Assembly (NCBI RefSeq): GCF_014639435.1
Contig: NZ_BMFZ01000003.1
Span: 450,119 to 514,118 of the forward strand
Source of the DNA: Hafnia psychrotolerans
GTDB lineage: Bacteria; Pseudomonadota; Gammaproteobacteria; Enterobacterales; Enterobacteriaceae
Reading direction: 5' to 3'
Length of the DNA stretch: 64,000 bases
Below are positions 20,723 through 27,438 of this stretch, piece by piece. The translations under genes were made by a program, and so were the position numbers. The stretch's first letter is position 1; each line of letters begins with the position of its first letter. The notes beneath the pieces are model-generated. The model was not told the origin of the DNA. It did no database searches and was given only the letters and a program-made list of their open reading frames with translations.

Positions 20723-20989
20723 ATGAGTTCCACAGTAGTAAGCGCTCGTGATGAGTGCCCGTTGTGCCAAAGCACCAATAAGACGTCGGTTAACATGTCG
20801 GCGAAAATAGTCACCGTGACCTGCACCTCTTGTGGCCGCTACAGTATCTTCCGTAAAACAATGGAAGAGATCTCGATAGATCGCAAGAAGCGCGTAGCTT
20901 TGAAGGCTTTCTTTACCAGCCAGCCAAACTATCATTTGCCTTTGTCCATCAGGGCACTGAGCAACGCTGATACATCGGGTGAGATTTGA
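20723..20989 (+). CDS. Small zinc-ribbon protein
   Basis: This 88-aa protein begins MSSTVVSARDECPLC and has CPLC...CTSCG, a four-cysteine zinc ribbon, followed by a basic helical stretch (RKTMEEISIDRKKR). GGAGG precedes the ATG at 20723. Family function unknown to me; nucleic-acid binding is possible. A terminator follows 8 bp after the stop. Confidence 0.75.
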   Translation: MSSTVVSARDECPLCQSTNKTSVNMSAKIVTVTCTSCGRYSIFRKTMEEISIDRKKRVALKAFFTSQPNYHLPLSIRALSNADTSGEI

Positions 20990-20996
20990 CCCTAAA

Positions 20997-21018
20997 AACG
21001 CCCTTCGGGGCTGTTTTA
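20997..21018 (+). terminator. Terminator after zinc-ribbon gene
   Basis: AACGCCC-TTCG-GGGC(T)GTT hairpin with UUCG tetraloop followed by TTTT. Confidence 0.8.
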
Positions 21019-21261
21019 ATATTCCCCTGTTTCGTTTAAATCTTCGTGTACTTTTTCACTCATTCATTCGTAAAAACAACGCACTCTAAAAGAGCCGGTT
21101 AACACCTGCTCTTTTATATTTTTCTATCGTTCAATAAATACCCTCGCTTTGCACCTATTATTAAAACCGTCCTATAATGATTTGAAATTTCTAAACAGCA
21201 CTTTAGCTAATCAATATCTCACGCTTTACGCGGTGGAGCTATTTGAACAAAGGACGTAAAA

Positions 21262-22764
21262 ATGAGATTAAGAAAAAAACGCGTTAAGCCTATGCACATC
21301 AGTGATATTACTATCATTGATGATACCAAACTTAAGAAAGCCATCACTGCCGCTGCACTAGGTAACGCGATGGAGTGGTTCGACTTTGGTGTATACGGTT
21401 TCGTCGCTTTCGCATTGGGTCAGGTATTTTTCCCCGGTGCAGATCCAGGTCTTCAGATGATCGCTGCGTTGGGTACCTTCTCAGTGCCTTTCCTCGTGAG
21501 ACCTTTGGGTGGCCTGTTCTTCGGCGTATTAGGGGACAAATTTGGACGGCAGAAAGTGCTATCCGTCACCATTATTATTATGTCGGTCAGTACCTTCTGT
21601 ATCGGCTTAATTCCTGGCTACGCCACAATAGGCATATGGGCACCCATACTGCTGTTGCTCGCAAAACTCGCTCAGGGTTTTTCCGTGGGCGGCGAATATA
21701 CAGGTGCGGCTATTTTTGTCGCAGAATACTCCCCAGACAGAAAGCGTGGATTCCTTGGCAGTTGGCTTGATTTCGGCTCCATTGCAGGTTTCGTCTTAGG
21801 TGCGGGTATCGTTATTTTGATCTCAAGTATCGTTGGTGAAGAAAACTTTCTTGACTGGGGATGGCGTATTCCATTCTTCGTCGCTGCACCATTGGGGTTA
21901 ATCGGTATTTATTTGCGCCATGCCCTTGAAGAGACCCCAACGTTTCAGCAGCACGTGGATAAAATCGACAGTGACTCACGCAATAATATTGCCGAACCAC
22001 CCAAGGTCTCTTTCCGTGAGATCCTGACTAAACAGTGGAAAAGCATGATTGTGTGCGTGGGTATTGTCATCGCGACTAACGTGACTTACTACATGTTACT
22101 GACGTATATGCCAAGCTACCTCTCGCATAGCCTGCATTACTCCGAAGACCACGGCGTGTTAATCATCATTGCTATTATGGTGGGTATGCTGTTCGTTCAG
22201 CCATTTATAGGAATGATGAGTGATAAAATAGGCCGTAAGCCGTTTATCATCGCCGGTAGTATTGGCCTCTTCGTACTGGCCATCCCAAGCTTTATTCTGA
22301 TTAACAGCGGCGTGATTGGGCTGATTTTCTGTGGGTTATTGATTCTGGCAGTACTGCTTAACTGTTTCACCGGTGTAATGGCGTCAACATTACCTGCAAT
22401 GTTCCCGACGAATATTCGCTACAGTGCGCTGGCCATTGCCTTCAATATTTCCATTATGGTGGCAGGTATTACTCCGACCTTTGCCGCCTGGTTGGTTGAG
22501 TCAACTCAGAATCTGTATATACCAGCTTACTATCTGATGGTGGTCTCCGTTATTGGTCTGATTACCGGTGTATTTATGAAAGAAACCGCCAATAAACCAT
22601 TGAAAGGTGCGACACCAGCCGCCTCTGACCGCGCAGAAGCCAAAGAGATTTTGCAGGAGCATCACGACAATATCGAACACAAGATCGAAGATGTAGATGC
22701 TCAGATCGCCGAGTTGGAAACCAAGAGAAAGAACCTGATTGCCCAGCACCCTGAAATTGACTAA
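21262..22764 (+). CDS. proP: Proline/betaine transporter ProP
   Basis: This 500-aa MFS osmoprotectant:H+ symporter takes up proline, glycine betaine and related solutes on hyperosmotic stress. It is collinear with E. coli ProP: TIIDD, GNAMEWFDFGVYGFVA, the sugar-porter-like GDKFGRQK loop, and 12 TM segments. The C-terminal tail from about residue 455 (AKEILQEHHDNIEHKIEDVD) is the antiparallel coiled coil that tunes osmotic activation. AAAGGA precedes the start. Confidence 0.97.
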   Translation: MRLRKKRVKPMHISDITIIDDTKLKKAITAAALGNAMEWFDFGVYGFVAFALGQVFFPGADPGLQMIAALGTFSVPFLVRPLGGLFFGVLGDKFGRQKVLSVTIIIMSVSTFCIGLIPGYATIGIWAPILLLLAKLAQGFSVGGEYTGAAIFVAEYSPDRKRGFLGSWLDFGSIAGFVLGAGIVILISSIVGEENFLDWGWRIPFFVAAPLGLIGIYLRHALEETPTFQQHVDKIDSDSRNNIAEPPKVSFREILTKQWKSMIVCVGIVIATNVTYYMLLTYMPSYLSHSLHYSEDHGVLIIIAIMVGMLFVQPFIGMMSDKIGRKPFIIAGSIGLFVLAIPSFILINSGVIGLIFCGLLILAVLLNCFTGVMASTLPAMFPTNIRYSALAIAFNISIMVAGITPTFAAWLVESTQNLYIPAYYLMVVSVIGLITGVFMKETANKPLKGATPAASDRAEAKEILQEHHDNIEHKIEDVDAQIAELETKRKNLIAQHPEID

Positions 22765-22792
22765 TTCCAGCGCAGTTAAGGGCTAACATACC

Positions 22793-22828
22793 AAAGCCGG
22801 TCAGTGAAAACTGCCCGGCTTTATTTTT
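22793..22828 (+). terminator. Terminator after proP
   Basis: AAAGCCGG/CCGGCTTT stem with a 14-base loop, followed by ATTTTT, 29 bp after the proP stop. Confidence 0.88.
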
Positions 22829-22935
22829 AGCATCATTTTAATCAGTCAATGCCGGAACAAAATAGTCCCCGAAGGTCGAATCGATGCTGGCTGGCATTTC
22901 GATTAACCCATCGTCGTAGAGTGAAAAACAATGTT

Positions 22936-23010
<75 letters not shown>

Positions 23011-23012
23011 AT

Positions 23013-23096
23013 TGGCCCGCCACCGAGGCATCGAACCTCGCTCCTACAACGCTTAGTCCTAAGGTTATCGGCTCTATCCAACTGAGCTAGTGGCGG
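23013..23096 (-). pseudogene. tRNA-like sequence with aberrant anticodon arm
   Basis: Acceptor CCGCCAC/GTGGCGG, D-arm GCTC/GAGC and T-arm CGAGG-TTCGATG-CCTCG are intact and CCA is encoded. But 30 bases separate the D and T stems and no 5-bp/7-base anticodon arm can be drawn. Instead that part folds into a long stem around CTTAG/CTAAG. It is either a decayed tRNA or a tRNA-like RNA with another role. Confidence 0.6.
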
Positions 23097-23100
23097 TATG

Positions 23101-23171
23101 AAGTAGTACTGAACTTGAACCAGCAAGCGAATAATTATGAGTTGCTCACTCTGCGCCACGTAAAGACTACT
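23101..23171 (-). pseudogene. Degenerate tRNA-Met-like sequence (CAT)
   Basis: A 6-bp acceptor AGTAGT/ACTACT, anticodon loop CTCATAA with CAT, and a weak T-arm GCTGG-TTCAAGT-TCAGT can be traced. The D-arm is poor, the anticodon stem has a mismatch, and the 3' end reads CAT rather than CCA. Confidence 0.45.
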
Positions 23172-23410
23172 CTGCAAATTCCCGCCTTACTATCGCCATG
23201 GCCTAACTTTACATGCTAATAACAATCTCACACATATTGTTAAGTGCCTCAACAACGACAAAATCCCGCCGCAACCAGATTCTGATAGGGTCTAAGTCAG
23301 TCGGCTTGCTTCTCAGCTGTGGTAAGTCACATGTTAGGAGGCGGGCGTGCGCAAAAAAGGAAAAGTTTCTATCTCGAGGGTATTCGGCTGGTGAAGCGTT
23401 ATATTATGAA
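23172..23410. other. Non-coding stretch before the left att site
   Basis: About 240 bp between the tRNA-like cluster and the leuZ-operon terminator copy. An open frame from 23213 (+) runs through the terminator into the att repeat and has no ribosome site, so I do not count it. An inverted pair CCCGCC/GGCGGG (about 23266 and 23341) is visible. Confidence 0.4.
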
Positions 23411-23415
23411 AGGCA

Positions 23416-23439
23416 TAAAAAAAACCACCCAAGGGTGGC
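23416..23439 (-). terminator. Host copy of the glyW-cysT-leuZ operon terminator
   Basis: On the minus strand: GCCACCC-TT-GGGTGG followed by eight T. It is the displaced original terminator of the tRNA operon. The diverged second copy lies at 54195-54217. Confidence 0.8.
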
Positions 23440-23452
23440 TATAATATACGAT

Positions 23453-23547
23453 ATTACTTTTTTATTGCTTTGAATCTTAAATGAATTTTCCCATGGTACC
23501 CGGGACGAGACTTGAACTCGTACAGCCTAAGGCCGAGGGATTTTAAA
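23453..23547. repeat. attL: left copy of the 95-bp att core repeat
   Basis: Perfectly identical to 54231-54325. It covers the 3' 54 bp or so of tRNA-Leu plus the sequence downstream of CCA. After TTTTAAA the two copies diverge at once: tRNA continues on the right, phage DNA begins on the left. Confidence 0.93.
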
Positions 23548-23558
23548 AACTATCAATG

Positions 23559-23594
23559 AGCCTTATAAATCATAAAGTTATGAGTAATAAGGCT
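23559..23594. repeat. Inverted repeat between attL and ogr
   Basis: AGCCTTAT/ATAAGGCT, perfect 8-bp arms 20 bases apart. It could be the ogr terminator or an integrase arm site; sequence alone does not decide. Confidence 0.55.
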
Positions 23595-23651
23595 TTGTTG
23601 CTTGCTTATATCTGCGTGTCTGAGCTTATGGTGTGTTTTCATCGCCACTAT

Positions 23652-23894
23652 TTAAAGGGTTAGTTGTAGCTGATCCTCCCCGTGATGACTTCGCGGAAAA
23701 ACATCTTGCGGAACCAACGCGCCGGGGGCGGTCTGGGTCTGGTTTAAAGCTCCGTCAATCTCTGTCATGGACGTAAAGCAGTAGCCGCATAACATGTTTT
23801 GACACTGGTGATAGCTACGACGCACAAGTAAGCTCAACTCTACACTGGTTCGAGTTTTTGCGACTGCACGGCAGCGAGGACAGCGCATTGCCAT
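23652..23894 (-). CDS. ogr: Late transcription activator Ogr/Delta family
   Basis: This 80-aa zinc-finger protein has CPRC near the start and CQNMLCGYCF, with RSYHQCQN matching the Ogr/Delta signature (YHQCQN). Ogr binds TGT-N12-ACA sites upstream of P2 late promoters and contacts the RNA polymerase alpha subunit. AAGGAGG seven bases before the ATG at 23894 sets the start. It lies after gene D as in P2, at the att end of the prophage. Confidence 0.92.
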   Translation of the reverse strand: MAMRCPRCRAVAKTRTSVELSLLVRRSYHQCQNMLCGYCFTSMTEIDGALNQTQTAPGALVPQDVFPRSHHGEDQLQLTL

Positions 23895-23941
23895 ACGCGG
23901 GCCTCCTTCTGGACTGGTTAATATCACGTCAAGTATAACGC

Positions 23942-25075
23942 TTAACCGGTTAAATCGTCATCCGCCTCTGCTGTCCACTCATCGATCTTCACTTCCAGTT
24001 CCAGCGACGTGGTGTAGCCACCGCCGCCAATGTCATGCACACAACGGGTGATCGTCCAGTAACCGTTATCAATCGTGGACTTAAAACCCGATACACTTGC
24101 CGGTTGCTCCGGGTACAAATCCGCCCGCCCCCGCGCCAGCGTGATGGAGAATGATGCTGCTCCCCGCTGTAACTGGCTCCACTTCGCAGCCGCCGCACGC
24201 TTCGCCGCTTTCTCAGTTTTGAAAGTTTTGCGGATAACAAACACGTTACCTTCGGCACCGGCCATATAGTCACCTTCTTTGCTGCTAGATGCCGGTTCTT
24301 TTATTTTCTTTGGCTTCGCTGGCGCTGTTCTGCGCCTGCGCCGGGTGGTTTTCTTCACCGTAGTGGCGGGCTTTTTGCCGAAATTCAGATCAAGCCAATA
24401 TGCAGTAACGCCGGTATAGGCGTCACGATCTGCAATGCTAAAACTGTGCTTATCGCCGCTGGCGCGCACAATGCTGATCGCCGGTAATGGTTTGCCGCTC
24501 TGGGTTAACCCCTGCCCCGGCGTGATAAACAGCAACATGCCATTTTTGACGGTGGCAACCGCACCCAGCATCTCCGCCATTCGGGTAAGGAAGCTGATAT
24601 CTGATTCACTGGTCTGATCGGCGTGATCGATCTCAAGCTTCGCCAGTTCCTCACTCACCCCAGCGCGGAGATCATAACGGCTGGCAATGCTGGCAACCAC
24701 ATCCCCAACGGTTATATCGTGCCAAGAGTATTCACGCTTTACGTTGAACGTGTCGCGAAAGTCTGCACTGCGGGCGCTTATCGTGAGTTTGTCAGGCGGG
24801 CCACTGTGGGCAATCTCATCAACGGTATACAGCCCTTTAAAGACCAGTGGATCATTATCCCAGCCCAGCGAAACGGATATCTTAGCGCCGCGCGACGGCA
24901 TAACGATCTGTCCGTCTGCGTCGTCCAACGTCAGATCAAATGTATCTGCCTCAAAGCCCCGGTTATCCGTGAGTGACAACGAGATCAAACGGTCATCCAG
25001 CGCAGTGAGCTGCTTGCCTTCAATCTGGATACTGAACACCGGGCGGGGAGAATATCGCGCATCATCATCCAACAT
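23942..25075 (-). CDS. D: Phage late control protein gpD (tail)
   Basis: This 377-aa P2 gpD homologue is a T4 gp27-like baseplate hub domain protein. Recognisable parts are FSIQIEGKQLTAL, LSLTDNRGFEADTFDLTLDD and GSGRADLYP-like RGRADLYPEQP. The ATG at 25075 follows GAGGGAA; the upstream open extension is the promoter region. In P2, D is the last tail gene of the F operon. Here it instead starts a minus-strand unit with ogr, divergent from FI. Confidence 0.9.
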   Translation of the reverse strand: MLDDDARYSPRPVFSIQIEGKQLTALDDRLISLSLTDNRGFEADTFDLTLDDADGQIVMPSRGAKISVSLGWDNDPLVFKGLYTVDEIAHSGPPDKLTISARSADFRDTFNVKREYSWHDITVGDVVASIASRYDLRAGVSEELAKLEIDHADQTSESDISFLTRMAEMLGAVATVKNGMLLFITPGQGLTQSGKPLPAISIVRASGDKHSFSIADRDAYTGVTAYWLDLNFGKKPATTVKKTTRRRRRTAPAKPKKIKEPASSSKEGDYMAGAEGNVFVIRKTFKTEKAAKRAAAAKWSQLQRGAASFSITLARGRADLYPEQPASVSGFKSTIDNGYWTITRCVHDIGGGGYTTSLELEVKIDEWTAEADDDLTG

Positions 25076-25144
25076 CTTATTGGTTCCCTCATTCTTGAAG
25101 GTACCATCGTCGCCACGCGCGCGCGAACAGACAACGCGGGGCTG

Positions 25145-25164
25145 TTGTTGCGGTCTGCTGACAA
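25145..25164. promoter_or_regulatory. Ogr-type late activator site between D and FI
   Basis: TTGT-N12-ACAA, the TGT-N12-ACA dyad known for Ogr/Delta proteins. It sits 70 bp from the D start and 72 bp from the FI start, so one dyad could serve both directions. A CGCGCGCG tract lies on the D side. Confidence 0.75.
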
Positions 25165-25235
25165 TGTTAACGCCTCGCACAGGCTGGCAATTGTCGCAAT
25201 GATAAGTGGCAATCATTGACTGGCGAGGCAACTAC

Positions 25236-26432
25236 ATGGCCACAAATTACCATCATGGCGTAACCGTCACAGAAACCACCGATCTGAGCACGATGATCAC
25301 CGATATTGATTCAGCGGTGATCGGCGTTGTCTGTATCGCTGATGATGCCGACAAAGACGCGTTTCCGCTGGATACCCCTGTACTCATTACCCGCGTGGCT
25401 AACATGTTGGGCAAGGCAGGCAAAACCGGTACTCTGTTTACCACACTGAAAGCTATTTCAGACCAGACCAGCCCGCAGACCATCGTGATCCGCGTCGCTG
25501 ATGCGTCAAAAATCCCACCGGTCGAGGGGAAAACCTCTCCAACACAGGATCAGCTCGTTATCGGCGGTACTGACCCAACTACCGGTTTGTTTACCGGCAT
25601 GTATGCGCTTTTATCGGCTGAAATGCGCGTTGGTGTGCGTCCGCGAGTGCTGGCTGTTCCTGGCCTTGATACCCAACCAGTGGCGGCACAACTCGGCGTT
25701 ATAGCTGAGAAGCTGCGTGCCTTTGCTTACGTGTCCGCAAATGGCTGTAACACCATCGCAGAGGCGAAGACGTACCGCGAGAATTTTGCCCAGCGTGAAA
25801 TGATGGTTATCTGGCCTAACTTCATCTGCTACGACACCAACGCGGCAGCAAATGCCACCGTGCCGGTGCCCGCTCATGCGGTAGGTATGCGCGCCAAAAT
25901 CGACGCAACACAGGGTTGGCACAAAACCATTTCTAACGTTCCAGTGAATAACGTGCTGGGAATGGACCGCGATATCTATTTCACTCTGCAAGGTACCGAC
26001 ACCGACGCGGATGAATTGAACGCGGCAGGTGTCACCACCCTTATTAAGCAGGACGGTTACCGCATCTGGGGATCGCGAACCTGCGACGAAGAAACCTACA
26101 TTTTTGAAAGCTACACCCGGACCGCGCAAATTGTGGCGGATACCGTGGCAGAAGCTCACTTCTCCTATGTTGATAAGCCGCTCACCCCGTCACTGGTGAA
26201 AGATATCGTTGATGGCATCAACCGCAAGCTGACGTCCTATGTCACGGCGGGCAGGCTGCTGGGCGCACGTTGCTGGTATGACGCTGAACCAAACACCAGT
26301 GAGACGCTGCGCAACGGTCAGCTCACCATCAAATACAACTACACGCCTGTACCGCCGCTGGAAAATCTCAGCCTGGTGCAGGAGTTTACTGACGAATACT
26401 TCGCTACGTTTTCCAGCGCAGTGAATAACTAA
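25236..26432 (+). CDS. FI: Tail sheath protein gpFI
   Basis: This 398-aa contractile tail sheath protein matches P2 FI (396 aa): HGVTVTETTDLS at the start, VRPRVLAVPGLDT, RIWGSRTC and the C-terminal NYTPVPPLENL. It polymerises around the tail tube and contracts on infection. The ATG at 25236 is 10 codons inside the longest frame and fits homology. It heads a plus-strand operon FI-FII-E-T-U that is opposite in direction to the other tail genes. Confidence 0.95.
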   Translation: MATNYHHGVTVTETTDLSTMITDIDSAVIGVVCIADDADKDAFPLDTPVLITRVANMLGKAGKTGTLFTTLKAISDQTSPQTIVIRVADASKIPPVEGKTSPTQDQLVIGGTDPTTGLFTGMYALLSAEMRVGVRPRVLAVPGLDTQPVAAQLGVIAEKLRAFAYVSANGCNTIAEAKTYRENFAQREMMVIWPNFICYDTNAAANATVPVPAHAVGMRAKIDATQGWHKTISNVPVNNVLGMDRDIYFTLQGTDTDADELNAAGVTTLIKQDGYRIWGSRTCDEETYIFESYTRTAQIVADTVAEAHFSYVDKPLTPSLVKDIVDGINRKLTSYVTAGRLLGARCWYDAEPNTSETLRNGQLTIKYNYTPVPPLENLSLVQEFTDEYFATFSSAVNN

Positions 26433-26444
26433 CCGGGGGCGTAT

Positions 26445-26960
26445 ATGGCTCTGCCTAGAAAACTCAAATACTTCAACATGTTCTTTGACGGGGATAACTA
26501 TTTCGGGATGGTGCCGGAAATCACCCCAGCGAAGTTAACCCGAAAGACAGAGGATTATCAGGCCGGTGGTATGCCCGGTTCTGTTGCCGTCGATCTCGGC
26601 TTTGATGCCGGGGCGCTGGATATGGATATCACTCTGGGTGGTATTGATGCCGGACTGATCAAAAAATGGGGTATTGCGACTGCCGATGGTATGCAGACAC
26701 GTTATGCCGGTTCTTATCAGGATGATTCAACTGGCGAAGCGGTACCCGTTGAAATCCAGACGCGTGGGCGCTTCACAGAGATGGATCCCGGCACGTCTAA
26801 AACCGGGGATGATACTTCTCATAAGTACACCCTGAAAAACACCTATTACAAGCTGACCATCAACGGCGAAGAAATTATTGAAGTTGATGTTCTCAATATG
26901 ATCTACAAAGTTGGCGGCGCTGACATGATGGAAAAACACCGCGCTAACATTGGCTTATAA
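26445..26960 (+). CDS. FII: Tail tube protein gpFII
   Basis: This 171-aa major tail tube protein (P2 FII, 172 aa) has ALPRKLKYFNMFFDG, then DLGFDAGALDMDITLGG, and ends in a MIYKVGGADMMEKHRANIGL-type terminus. It forms the hexameric inner tube. It follows FI by 12 bp. Confidence 0.95.
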   Translation: MALPRKLKYFNMFFDGDNYFGMVPEITPAKLTRKTEDYQAGGMPGSVAVDLGFDAGALDMDITLGGIDAGLIKKWGIATADGMQTRYAGSYQDDSTGEAVPVEIQTRGRFTEMDPGTSKTGDDTSHKYTLKNTYYKLTINGEEIIEVDVLNMIYKVGGADMMEKHRANIGL

Positions 26961-26974
26961 GGAATTAACACACC

Positions 26975-27313
26975 ATGACCAAAGAAACCCAAAAAGAAGG
27001 CGTTCAGCTCAATACGCCAATCGTTCGCGGCAAGACAGAGATCACCGAAATCACGATCACGCCAGTGTTAAAGCAGGCCGGTTCGCTTCGTGGTTTGAAA
27101 GTCTATGACGTCCTAACTTCAAACTATGATGCGTTGGTTGTTCTGCTGCCGCGCGTCACTGCTCCGGCTTTAACCGCTGACGAAATCGCACGCATGGATA
27201 CGTGGGATTTTTGCCAGCTTGCCAATGCGGTGGTTGATTTTTTGCAGCCTCCTTCGGATCAGAGCGGGACGGATACGGGCAGCGAATCATCAAATGCCCC
27301 TGCGAACGCATAG
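26975..27313 (+). CDS. E: Tail protein gpE
   Basis: This 112-aa P2 gpE homologue is an assembly chaperone-type protein for the tape measure. A TTTTTTG heptamer at 27238-27244, in the frame T-TTT-TTG, is the -1 slippage site that gives the E+E' fusion in P2-like phages. It precedes T, as in nearly all contractile and siphophage tails. Confidence 0.92.
   Translation: MTKETQKEGVQLNTPIVRGKTEITEITITPVLKQAGSLRGLKVYDVLTSNYDALVVLLPRVTAPALTADEIARMDTWDFCQLANAVVDFLQPPSDQSGTDTGSESSNAPANA
27238..27244 (+). promoter_or_regulatory. Programmed -1 frameshift site for gpE+E'
   Basis: Slippery heptamer TTTTTTG in the correct register. After a -1 shift the frame stays open through 27438, adding 64 codons, for a product of about 154 aa. 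P2 uses the same T6G heptamer. Confidence 0.88.
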
Positions 27314-27321
27314 AAAATTTA

Positions 27322-27438
27322 ATGGCGGATATCGCCGTCATTTTCCACTGGCGACCAGCGGAGATGGACGCCATGACGGTAGAGGAACTTCTGTTATGGC
27401 GTGATCAAGCCGCTGCGCGCAGTGGCGGAGATCACTAA
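27322..27438 (+). CDS. E': gpE' (C-terminal extension of E+E')
   Basis: The 38-codon frame from ATG 27322 contains MADIAVIFHW and MTVEELLLWRDQA, the conserved E' end (GpE family). It is in the -1 frame relative to E and is reached by frameshifting at 27238. The functional product is thus the fusion with E and not a separate protein. It ends right before the T start codon at 27439. Confidence 0.88.
   Translation: MADIAVIFHWRPAEMDAMTVEELLLWRDQAAARSGGDH

Noticed and set aside
23213..23473. 86-aa frame before attL
   Set aside because: Runs through the tRNA operon terminator into the att repeat; no ribosome site; not credible as a gene.
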